Assembly (NCBI RefSeq): GCF_011193355.1 | Contig: NZ_CP049780.1 | Span: 507,686-571,685, forward strand | DNA: 64,000 nucleotides | From: Streptomyces sp. JB150 | Lineage (GTDB): Bacteria; Actinomycetota; Actinomycetes; Streptomycetales; Streptomycetaceae | Direction of reading: 5' to 3' | Shown: positions 54,848 through 62,741 of the stretch, in pieces | Numbering within the stretch: position 1 is the first letter of the stretch | Layout of the letters: each line of letters opens with the position of its first letter | Notes under the pieces: generated by a model | What the model was told of the DNA's origin: nothing | The model's input: only the letters and a program-made list of their open reading frames with translations | The model's database searches: none | Translations under genes and position numbers: made by a program

Positions 54848-55618
54848 ATGGCCCGCACCACCCCGCACGACCATCCGCAGACCGCCGGCCGGCCTGCCCA
54901 CCGGAGCGACGACCAGCCCCTGTACTGGCGGATCGCCACCGAGTTGCTGGGCGAGCTGCGCGACGGCACCATCCCGCCCGGCGAACGGCTGCCCGGCGAG
55001 CGGCAGTTGGCCGAATACTTCCGGGTCAGCCGGGAGACCGTACGGCAGGCGCTCGAGGTGCTGCGCCGTGACGGCCTGGTCGCCACCGACCGGCGGGGCA
55101 GCCACGCCACCCTCTCCGGTCCGCCGGTCGAGCATCCGGCCTCGCTCGTCTTCCCGGTCGGCGCCCGCCGCCCCGCGGACCCCCGCGCCGCCGACCGGGC
55201 CACCGTGGCCTGGGAGCTGCCGCCGCCCGAGCACGCCGAGGCGCTGGGACTCGCCCCGCGCCGGCCGACCCTGGTGCACCGCTACGAGTCGGCCGGCGCC
55301 GACGGCCGGGGCCGGCGCACCGCCGTGACCTCCTTCTCGGCGGTGGCGCTCGCCGAGGTCGCGGAGCTGGGCCGCTACCGGGACCGCGCCGACGGCACGT
55401 CCTCCGCGCAGCTGTGGCGCGCGTACGACTGGATGCGCCGGGCGGGGCTCACCCTCCACCACCGGGACACCATCACCCGCCTCCCGGACACCTCGTCGGT
55501 CCGGGTGACCCGGCTGGTGCAGGACCAGTACGCCAGGCCCCTGGAGATCACCGACCTCCTCGTGGACGCCCGTCAGGACGCGCTGGTCTACGAGTTCACG
55601 CTGCCCGCGGCGGTCTGA
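54848..55618 (+). CDS. GntR-family regulator, HutC/UTRA-type
   Basis: A 256-residue regulator. ATG 54848 has AACAGGAGGG upstream, favouring it over ATG 54803. N-terminal winged helix PLYWRIATELLGELRDG and LAEYFRVSRETVRQALEVLRRDGLV; C-terminal UTRA ligand domain (residues ~95-256, with RLVQDQYARPLEITDLLVDARQDALVYEF). The target is probably the dre-like site at 54769. Ligand unknown. Overlaps the convergent methyltransferase by 31 bp. Confidence 0.92.
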   Translation: MARTTPHDHPQTAGRPAHRSDDQPLYWRIATELLGELRDGTIPPGERLPGERQLAEYFRVSRETVRQALEVLRRDGLVATDRRGSHATLSGPPVEHPASLVFPVGARRPADPRAADRATVAWELPPPEHAEALGLAPRRPTLVHRYESAGADGRGRRTAVTSFSAVALAEVAELGRYRDRADGTSSAQLWRAYDWMRRAGLTLHHRDTITRLPDTSSVRVTRLVQDQYARPLEITDLLVDARQDALVYEFTLPAAV

Positions 55619-56367
55619 CCCGGCCCGCCGCGCCACTGCGGGAGCCGCCGGGCCACCACCAGCCGGACCCGTGGGCTCCCGTCCCGCCGACGCCTGAACT
55701 CGGGCAGGGCGTACAGCTCCACGGCGAAGCCCGCACGCGCCAGCTCCTCGCGCACCCGGCCGAGTGTGAACGTCCGGTAGTACATGACGAACGGGGGCCG
55801 CCACAGCGCGTTGCGCACCCGCATGACCGCGTCGAAGCCCAGCAGCGCCCAGAAGGCGCGCGAGCCCGGGCGGGGCGGCGCGACGACCGGGAAGACGAAG
55901 CGGCCACCCGGCCGCAGCACCGCGCGGACCTGCGTGAACACCCCCGGCACCTCGGCCGGCAGGAAGTGCCCGAACGCGCCGAAGCTGACCACGAGGTCGA
56001 AGGCCGGACCGAAGGGCAGCGCGCGGGCGTCCCCGCGGACCCAGGACACGCGCGGTCCCCTCGCCGGGGGCCGGACCCGCTGCCGGGCCACCGTGAGCAT
56101 GCCCGCGCTGAAGTCGACCCCCGTGGCGCTGCGCGCGCACACCCGGGACAGCACGCCGACGCCCGCCCCGGTGCCGCAGCACAGGTCGAGCCCGTCCTCG
56201 AAGGGGCCGATCCGGCGCAACGCCGCGGTGGTCGCGTCCAGCACGGAGTCCGGGGTGCGGAACGGCGTGTGGTCGAACTGGGGCGCGAGCAGGTCGTAGC
56301 CGCGCTCGACCGACGACAGCGCCTGGACGGCGAGTTCACGCAGGCTGGGACCCTCGGGGCTGAACAT
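55588..56367 (-). CDS. Class I SAM-dependent methyltransferase
   Basis: A 259-residue methyltransferase. GLDLCCGTGAGVGVLSRV (SAM loop), GVDFSAGMLTVARQRV (acidic loop) and DLVVSFGAFGHFL are the type-I motifs. The C-terminal part (VMYYRTFTLGRVREELARAGF) is the usual substrate-cap region. ATG 56367. The target cannot be inferred; single gene, convergent with GntR. Confidence 0.9.
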   Translation of the reverse strand: MFSPEGPSLRELAVQALSSVERGYDLLAPQFDHTPFRTPDSVLDATTAALRRIGPFEDGLDLCCGTGAGVGVLSRVCARSATGVDFSAGMLTVARQRVRPPARGPRVSWVRGDARALPFGPAFDLVVSFGAFGHFLPAEVPGVFTQVRAVLRPGGRFVFPVVAPPRPGSRAFWALLGFDAVMRVRNALWRPPFVMYYRTFTLGRVREELARAGFAVELYALPEFRRRRDGSPRVRLVVARRLPQWRGGPGQTAAGSVNS

Positions 56368-56639
56368 CGCCGCCAGCGTACTCCCGGCCGCCGGCCGCCG
56401 GGCCCGCCTCGCCGGGCGTGGTACAGTGCGATCGGTACTTGTGTACGCCCCGTCGAGGGCGCCAGTACCGGATTCTCTTCTCTTCTCCTTTGTGGTCTCT
56501 CACCGCCTCGGTTCCGAGGCGTGTTCCCGCCGTTCGCACGAAGCCCGCTGTGCGCCCGTCCGTCACCCCCGCGCGGCTTCTTTCTCCCCCTCCCCTTCCT
56601 TCTTCTCTCACCTGCCTGGCGTCCTCGAAAGGACCACTC

Positions 56640-57785
56640 ATGGCCACCACTCTCGAACATCCCCTCCTCCAGCAGCACTCCGCGGTCGCCCGGACCGTCA
56701 CCGGTGTGCTCGACGTCGATGCGAGCGGGAAGGGGCACCTGCGCGCCGCGCACCTCTCGCCGTCGCCCGCGGACCCGCAGGTCCCCGCCGCGCTGATCCG
56801 CCGGTACGCACTGCGCAAGGGCGACCTGGTCGACGGCGTGGCCGGCCCGCGGGGCGCGCTGACCGGCGTCGCGCGGATCGACGGCCGCAGCCCCGAAGAG
56901 GCCCGCGGCCGGAGCCGTTTCGGCGACCTGGTCCCGCTCCACCCGCGGCGCAGGCTGCGCCTGGAGCACCCGGCGGCCGGGCTCACCGGGCGGCTCGCCG
57001 ACCTGTTCGCGCCGGTCGGCAAGGGCCAGCGCGGACTGATCGTGGCCCCGCCCAAGAGCGGCAAGACGGTCCTGCTCCAGCAGACCGCCGCGGCGATCGC
57101 CGGCAACCACCCCGAGTGCCGGCTGATGGTCGTCCTCCTCGACGAGCGCCCCGAGGAGGTCACCGACATGCGGCGCTCGGTGCGCGGCGAGGTGTACGCC
57201 TCGACGTTCGACCGGACGCCCCGTGAGCACATCGCCCTCGCCGAACTCGTCGTGGAGCGGGCCAGGCGGCTGGTCGAGCACGGCGAGGACGTGGTGATCC
57301 TGCTCGACTCGCTGACCCGGCTGTGCCGGGCCTGCAACAACGCGGCGTCGTCCGGCGGACGCACCCTCAGCGGCGGTGTCGACGCGGCGGCGCTGCACGG
57401 GCCGAAGCGCTTCTTCGGAGCGGCCCGCCAGACGGAGGAGGGCGGTTCGCTCACCATTCTGGCGACCGCGCTGGTGGAGACCGGCTCACGGGCCGACGCG
57501 TACTTCTTCGAGGAGCTGAAGAGCACCGGCAACATGGAACTGCGGCTCAGCCGCGAACTCGCCGCCCGCCGGCTCTTCCCGGCCGTCGACCTCACCGCCT
57601 CCGGCACTCGCCGCGAGGAACCGCTGCTCTCCCCCGCGGAGTCGGCCGCGGTGCGCGGTCTGCGCCGGGCCCTGCGGTCCCGGGACGCGGCGGCCGACCT
57701 GGAGACGCTGCTCCAGCGGATGCGCGAGACACCGGACAACGCGACGTTCCTGCGGCGGGTGCGGCCGGCGCTGCCGGCCGGCTGA
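56640..57785 (+). CDS. Short Rho transcription termination factor paralogue
   Basis: A 381-residue Rho with an RNA-binding cold-shock-like domain reduced to ~60 residues (ALIRRYALRKGDLVDGVAGPRG), Walker A APPKSGKT (Lys142), Walker B VVILLDSLTR, and the Q/R-loop region LKSTGNMELRLSRELAARRLFPAVDLTASGTRREE (residues ~302-336). The usual actinobacterial Rho has a long Arg-rich insert and ~600-700 residues; here the N-terminus is short and no insert is present. Likely a second Rho. GAAAGG precedes ATG 56640. The upstream 220 bp are pyrimidine-rich and G-poor near 56460-56640. Confidence 0.9.
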   Translation: MATTLEHPLLQQHSAVARTVTGVLDVDASGKGHLRAAHLSPSPADPQVPAALIRRYALRKGDLVDGVAGPRGALTGVARIDGRSPEEARGRSRFGDLVPLHPRRRLRLEHPAAGLTGRLADLFAPVGKGQRGLIVAPPKSGKTVLLQQTAAAIAGNHPECRLMVVLLDERPEEVTDMRRSVRGEVYASTFDRTPREHIALAELVVERARRLVEHGEDVVILLDSLTRLCRACNNAASSGGRTLSGGVDAAALHGPKRFFGAARQTEEGGSLTILATALVETGSRADAYFFEELKSTGNMELRLSRELAARRLFPAVDLTASGTRREEPLLSPAESAAVRGLRRALRSRDAAADLETLLQRMRETPDNATFLRRVRPALPAG

Positions 57786-57913
57786 GGCCGATCCCCGCTC
57801 GGGCGGCGTTCGGCGACCCGTGTCCGGCGGGCGTGTGGGACATCCGGGTGCACGCGGGCGGCCAACGGCCCGGCCAGCGCGGCGCATGCGTGGAGCGTTC
57901 CTACGTTGACCGT

Positions 57914-59086
57914 ATGACGATCGGATTCCCCTCCCGGCTGACGGTGTCGACCTGCGGTTTCTGTCTGGCGGGCATGCTGGCCCTGGCGTCCGCCGCGGTG
58001 GCCGCCCCGGCCGCCGGCGACCCGGGCGCGCCGGGCGGGCCGCGGGCGGCCCCGCGCCCCGCGCTGCTGTACCGGCCCGGCACCCATGTCCGGCCGCGCG
58101 CCGGGGCGCCGAAGGTGCCGGACGTCTCCGCGCGCTCCTGGCTGGTGGCGGACGCCCGTACCGGCGAGGTCCTGGCCGCGCACGACGCGCACCGCAAGCT
58201 GCCGCCCGCGAGCACCCTGAAGACCCTGTTCGCGCTGACCGTGCTGCCGGTGCTGCCGGGCGGCGTGCGGCACCGCGTCGAGCCGGAGGAGCTGAAGGGG
58301 ATCGGTCCGGGCAGCAGTCTGGTCGGGGTCTCCGAGGGCCACACCTACCGGGTCGCGGATCTGTGGCGCGGCGTCTTCCTCAGCTCCGGCAACGACGCGG
58401 TGCGGGTGCTGGCCGCGCTCAACGGGGGCTGGCGGACCACCGCGCAGCGCATGCAGGCGAAGGCGCGCGCGCTGGGCGCGCTGGACACGCGGGTGCTGTC
58501 GCCGGACGGCTACGACGCGCCGGGCCAGGTGTCCTCGGCGTACGACCTGGCGGTGTTCGGCCGGGCGGGGCTGCGCAACGCCGACTTCGCGCGGTACTGC
58601 GGGACCGTCGAGGCCCGTTTCCCCGGGCGCGGCGGCGGCTGGGCGTACGAGATCCGCAACACCAACCGGCTGCTGACCGGCTCGGACGGCGTGGAGCGCT
58701 ATCCGGGGCTGATCGGCGTCAAGAACGGCTACACCAGCAACGCGGGCCACACCCTGGTCGCCGCGGCCCGCAAGGGCGGGCGGACCCTCGTGGTGACGGT
58801 GATGAACCCGCGGGAGGGCGACGGGTTCGCCGTCTACGAGGAGGCCCGCTCGCTGCTCGACTGGGGCTTCGAGGCGGCGGGCCGGGTGGACCCCGTGGGG
58901 TCGCTGGACGCCCTGCGGGCCCGGCCGAGGCCGGGCCCGGACGTCGTACCGGCCGCGGCGGCCGTCCCCGCCGGCACCGGGCCGGGCTGGGCCGGCGGGG
59001 CGGCCGTCGCGGCCGCCGCGGTGCTGGGCGCCGGGGCGGTGGCGCTCGCGCTGCGGCTGCTGTTCGGCCGGATGCCGGTGGAGTGA
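57914..59086 (+). CDS. D-alanyl-D-alanine carboxypeptidase (S11)
   Basis: A 390-residue PBP5-type carboxypeptidase. Signal peptide (to AAVAAPAAG), catalytic Ser100-x-x-Lys103 (STLK), Ser158-x-Asn160 (SGN) and Lys270 in KNG (KTG in classical members). C-terminal hydrophobic helix (AVAAAAVLGAGAVALALRLLFG) anchors it to the membrane. It trims peptidoglycan pentapeptides. ATG 57914 with no strong ribosome site; a distant frame from 57323 is not used. Confidence 0.93.
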   Translation: MTIGFPSRLTVSTCGFCLAGMLALASAAVAAPAAGDPGAPGGPRAAPRPALLYRPGTHVRPRAGAPKVPDVSARSWLVADARTGEVLAAHDAHRKLPPASTLKTLFALTVLPVLPGGVRHRVEPEELKGIGPGSSLVGVSEGHTYRVADLWRGVFLSSGNDAVRVLAALNGGWRTTAQRMQAKARALGALDTRVLSPDGYDAPGQVSSAYDLAVFGRAGLRNADFARYCGTVEARFPGRGGGWAYEIRNTNRLLTGSDGVERYPGLIGVKNGYTSNAGHTLVAAARKGGRTLVVTVMNPREGDGFAVYEEARSLLDWGFEAAGRVDPVGSLDALRARPRPGPDVVPAAAAVPAGTGPGWAGGAAVAAAAVLGAGAVALALRLLFGRMPVE

Positions 59087-60183
59087 CCGGCGGGCAGCCA
59101 CAGCAGCAGGCCGAGGGTGATCCAGGTGTACGCGTTGCTCCCGAGGAAGCCGTCGACGCCCGAGGTGTCGTCCACCCACAGCCACACCACGCTGGTGCAC
59201 AGCACCGCGTACAGGGCGCCCGCCCAGCGGGTCCGTCCGGCGCGCATCAGCACGGCGAACGCCGGGAGCAGCCAGACGAGATGGTGCACCCAGGTGACCG
59301 GGCTGACCAGACAGGCCGTCAGTGCGGTCAGCGCGAACGCGGCGGGCCAGTCCCCCGCCGCGGCCGCCCGGCGGGAGCGCCACGCCCACACACCGAGGAC
59401 CAGCAGCACCGCCACCGCCCACACCGCATGACCGGTCAGGCCGAGGCGGGCCAGGACGCCCTGCACCGACTGGTTGGAGACATAGTCGAGCCGGCCCACC
59501 CGGCCGGTGTCCCACAGCGCCCGCGTCCAGTAGAACCGTGACGCGTCGGGCGCGACCCAGGCCGCGCACGCGGTCGCCCCGGCGGCGACCCCCGTCGCCA
59601 ACGCGGCGGCCCGGCCCCGGCGGGTGAGCAGCAGCAGGCCGATGAAGAGCGCCGGGGTCAGCTTGATCGCGGCGGCGAGGCCGATGCCGGCACCCGCGAG
59701 GCGTCCCCGGCCGGTGGCGAGCAGCCGGGCGTCGGCCAGGACCAGCGCCAGCAGCACCAGGTTGACCTGGCCGAAGCTGACGGTGTCGCGGACCGGCTCG
59801 TACAGCGCGAGCACGCAGGCGGCCAGGGAGCAGCCGTACCAGCCGTAGCGCCGCCACGCCGGCCCGGTCAGCAGGCGCAGGCAGACGGCGAGGGCGGTCA
59901 GGTTCACCAGCAGGGCGAGCATCACGGCGGTGCCCACGGTGACCAGGGCCAGCGGCAGCAGGGCGAGGGCCGCGAAGGGCGGGTAGGTGAAGCCGTACGG
60001 CGTGCCCGGCACCCGGTAGTCGTAGAGCCGGCCGCCGTCGGTCCAGTGGTGGACGGTGCCGTGGTAGACGCGCAGGTCGAACCAGTCGCGCAGCAGCGGC
60101 ACGGTCGCGGTGAAGACGGTCACGGCGGCGGCGAGGGCGAGGACGAGCAGCAGCCGTGCGCGATCGGTGCGGGGCGGGTTCAC
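58834..60183 (-). CDS. GT87-like membrane mannosyltransferase
   Basis: About 365 residues of a DUF2029/GT87 glycosyltransferase with ~10 helices. Starts GTG 60183 (VNPPRTDRARLLLVLAL). Conserved features: first-loop Asp in DLRVYH, GFTYPPFAALALLPLAL, IKLTPALFIGLLLLTRRGR and SNQSVQGVLARL. It probably uses polyprenyl-phosphate mannose. The first stop is only at 58834, so the last ~85 residues run antisense to the carboxypeptidase gene by 253 bp and are Ser/Ala-rich. Overlaps the upstream GT stop by 4 nt. Confidence 0.8.
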   Translation of the reverse strand: MNPPRTDRARLLLVLALAAAVTVFTATVPLLRDWFDLRVYHGTVHHWTDGGRLYDYRVPGTPYGFTYPPFAALALLPLALVTVGTAVMLALLVNLTALAVCLRLLTGPAWRRYGWYGCSLAACVLALYEPVRDTVSFGQVNLVLLALVLADARLLATGRGRLAGAGIGLAAAIKLTPALFIGLLLLTRRGRAAALATGVAAGATACAAWVAPDASRFYWTRALWDTGRVGRLDYVSNQSVQGVLARLGLTGHAVWAVAVLLVLGVWAWRSRRAAAAGDWPAAFALTALTACLVSPVTWVHHLVWLLPAFAVLMRAGRTRWAGALYAVLCTSVVWLWVDDTSGVDGFLGSNAYTWITLGLLLWLPAGHSTGIRPNSSRSASATAPAPSTAAAATAAPPAQPGPVPAGTAAAAGTTSGPGLGRARRASSDPTGSTRPAASKPQSSSERASS

Positions 60184-61574
60184 GCGGTGCGCCCCAGGGC
60201 CGGGGCCCGCACCGCCTGGTGGGCCTGCCACAGGACGACCACGGCGAGGACCCCGCCGCAGCCGGCCAGCAGCAGCCGGCCGAGGTCGGCGGGCGCGCCG
60301 CTGGGCAGCACCGCGAGGGCGAGCACGGCGGTGACGGTGGCGGTGCGGTGGCGCACGGAGGCGCTGGGCGCCGCGGCGGCGATGAGGAACAGGCCCCACA
60401 GCGCGTACCAGGGGCGGATCGCCGGGCCGAACGCGGCCACGGCGGCGAGGCTCAGGCCGAGCGCGTACACCGGGTGTGGCCGCAGCCGCAGCCAGACGAG
60501 GCACAGGACGGCCGCCGTCGCGGCGAGGCCGAGGGCGTGCCAGGCGGGCACGGCGAGCGGGGCGAGATCGCTGCCGAGGTGGTCCAGCAGGGCGGCGGTG
60601 GCACGGCCGAGCAGACTGGTCGGCGCCCAGTTGTGCGGGGAGACGGGGGTGCGGAGGGCGGCGATCCAGCCGTAGCCGGTGCCCGCGACGGCGGTCGCGG
60701 CGACCGTCGTGGCGGCGGCGGTGAGGCCGGTGGTCAGCACGGCCCGGACCGGGCGGTGTCCGGCGCGCGCCGCGAGTACGGCGACGGCGGCCAGTCCCAG
60801 CACCGCGGGCGCCTTGACCAGCGCGGCGAGTGTGACGAGGACGGCTCCGAGGACCGGCCGGCGGCCGAGTGCGGCGACCAGGCCCGCGCCGAGCAGGCCC
60901 AGCATCAGGGCGTCGTTGTGGGCGCCGGCGACGAGGTGCAGCAGCACGAGCGGGTTGAGCGCGCCCAGCCACAGCGCGGTGGCCGGGTCGGTGCCGCTGT
61001 GCCGGGCGAGCCGGGGCAGCGCGGCCGCCATCAGGGCGACTCCGAGCAGGGCGACCAGACGCATCCCCAGCAGGCCGGTGGAAAGGTCACCGCCGGCCGG
61101 ACCGGCGAGCGCGGCGGCGACGGCCAGGAACACCGGCCCGTACGGGGCGGCGGTGTGCCGCCACGGCGGGGCGACCTCGTCGGCCGCCGGGCCGCCGAGC
61201 GCGGACGGGCCGTGGGTGTACACGTCGATCCGGGCGTCGACCATGGCGCCCTGCGCGAGGTAGCTGTAGACGTCCCGGCTGAACAGCGGCGGGGCCAGCA
61301 GCAGCGGCGCCGCCCAGAGGGCGAGGACGAGCAGCAGGGCCCGCCGGGTGGGCGGCTGGGGTCCGCGCAGGAGACGGCCGAGCAGCGCCCAGGCGGCGAT
61401 CAGCAGGACGACGCCGAAGGACGCACCGACCAGGCCGAGGGCGGCGGCGGGCGACGCGGGCGACGGCAGCTCGCGGACGGGCAGGGCTCCGGCCGTCTCA
61501 CCGCCCAGGGCGAGGACGGCGGTCCCGGCCAGCCCCAGGACGCCGCAGTGGCGCAGATCGACGGAGGAAGCCAT
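60180..61574 (-). CDS. MptB-like polyprenyl-phosphomannose-dependent mannosyltransferase
   Basis: A 464-residue integral membrane protein with about 12 helices. The first loop SRDVYSYLAQGAM carries the catalytic Asp as in the GT-C family; HTAAPYGPVFL and GAHNDALMLGLLGAGL match MptA/MptB-like enzymes that build lipomannan-type glycans. ATG 61574 (GTG 61583 possible). It overlaps the GT87-like gene by 4 nt, forming a two-gene operon. Confidence 0.85.
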   Translation of the reverse strand: MASSVDLRHCGVLGLAGTAVLALGGETAGALPVRELPSPASPAAALGLVGASFGVVLLIAAWALLGRLLRGPQPPTRRALLLVLALWAAPLLLAPPLFSRDVYSYLAQGAMVDARIDVYTHGPSALGGPAADEVAPPWRHTAAPYGPVFLAVAAALAGPAGGDLSTGLLGMRLVALLGVALMAAALPRLARHSGTDPATALWLGALNPLVLLHLVAGAHNDALMLGLLGAGLVAALGRRPVLGAVLVTLAALVKAPAVLGLAAVAVLAARAGHRPVRAVLTTGLTAAATTVAATAVAGTGYGWIAALRTPVSPHNWAPTSLLGRATAALLDHLGSDLAPLAVPAWHALGLAATAAVLCLVWLRLRPHPVYALGLSLAAVAAFGPAIRPWYALWGLFLIAAAAPSASVRHRTATVTAVLALAVLPSGAPADLGRLLLAGCGGVLAVVVLWQAHQAVRAPALGRTA

Positions 61575-61697
61575 GGCCAACACCGGGGCAGCGTGGCAAC
61601 GCGGAGTGGCCCGCGGGCGACACGGGGGCCTCCGGGGGTCAGCCGGTGCGTTACCGGTGTGTGCCCGTCACCGGGCGGGCGCTGTCCGGGGGCGGTG

Positions 61698-61778
61698 TTC
61701 AGAACACCGACAGGCCGGTCAGTGCTCAGAACACCAGCGGGCCGGTGAGCGTTCAGAACACCGACAGGCCGGTCAGCG
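61698..61778. repeat. Three 27-bp tandem repeats at the glutaminase 3' end
   Basis: Copies at 61698-61724, 61725-61751 and 61752-61778, each beginning TTCAGAACACC or CTCAGAACACC and containing GGCCGGT. Copy 3 is the coding end of the glutaminase gene (stop at 61753). The other two extend beyond it as duplicates. The middle copy has the most changes (4-6). Confidence 0.9.
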
Positions 61779-62685
61779 TGGTGAAGCGGTCCAGGGCCGC
61801 CACGCCCGCCACGGAGTTGCCGCGCTCGTCCAGGCCGGGGCTCCAGACGCACAGGGTGCAGCGGCCGGGGACGACCGCGACGATGCCGCCGCCCACGCCG
61901 CTCTTGCCGGGCAGGCCCACGCGGTAGGCGAAGTCGCCCGCCGCGTCGTACGTGCCGCACGTCATCATGATCGCGTTGACCTGCTTGGCCTGGCTGCGGG
62001 TGAGCAGCCGGGAGCCGTCGGCGCGCACCCCGTGCCGGGCCAGGAAGGCGGTCGCGCGGGCCAGGTCGGCGCAGGAGGCCCGCAGGGAGCACTGCCGGAA
62101 GTACTGCTCCAGCAGTTCCGGCACCGGGTTGTCGATGTTGCCGTACGACGCCATGAAGTGGGCGAGGGCCGCGTTCCGGGCACCGTGCGCGGCCTCGGAC
62201 GCGGCGACCTCCTCGTCGTAGGACAGCTCCGGGTTGCCGGACTCGGCGCGCAGGAAGTCCAGGAGGGTGCCGGACGCGTCGCCGGTACGGGTGTGCAGGC
62301 GGTCGGTGACGACGAGGGCGCCCGCGTTGATGAACGGGTTGCGCGGGATGCCGTCCTCGTACTCCAGCTGGACCAGGGAGTTGAACCGGTTGCCGGAGGG
62401 CTCGCGGCCCACGTGCTCCCACAGTTCGTCGCCCTCGCGGGCCAGGTCGAGGGCGAGGGTGAAGACCTTGGTGACGGACTGGGTGGAGAACGGCTCGCGC
62501 CAGTCCCCCACCCCGTACACCGTGCCGTCCGGCTCGGCGACGGCCATGCCGAAGCGGCGCGGGTCGCAGGCGGCGAGCGCCGGGATGTAGTCGGCGGGCC
62601 GGCCGCGGCCGGGCGTGCGCTCGATCTCCTCGGCGATGCGCTCCAGGACCGGCTGGAAGGTCGTCGACGACGTCATGATCACCAT
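61753..62685 (-). CDS. glsA: Glutaminase A
   Basis: A 310-residue glutaminase of the serine-dependent β-lactamase-like fold. STQSVTK holds the Ser-x-x-Lys pair; EPSGNRFNSLVQLEYEDGIPRNPFINAGALV, SYGNIDNPVPELLEQYF and GLPGKSGVGGGI are diagnostic. It converts glutamine to glutamate plus ammonia in the cytoplasm. ATG 62685 has GGAGG four bases upstream; ATG 62676 is an alternative. The gene is followed by tandem copies of its own end. Confidence 0.95.
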   Translation of the reverse strand: MVIMTSSTTFQPVLERIAEEIERTPGRGRPADYIPALAACDPRRFGMAVAEPDGTVYGVGDWREPFSTQSVTKVFTLALDLAREGDELWEHVGREPSGNRFNSLVQLEYEDGIPRNPFINAGALVVTDRLHTRTGDASGTLLDFLRAESGNPELSYDEEVAASEAAHGARNAALAHFMASYGNIDNPVPELLEQYFRQCSLRASCADLARATAFLARHGVRADGSRLLTRSQAKQVNAIMMTCGTYDAAGDFAYRVGLPGKSGVGGGIVAVVPGRCTLCVWSPGLDERGNSVAGVAALDRFTTLTGLSVF

Positions 62686-62741
62686 TGTGCCTCCGGGCCG
62701 TTCCTGGTGCGTGTCGGCGGGTCCCGCGCGGAGAACGCGGG

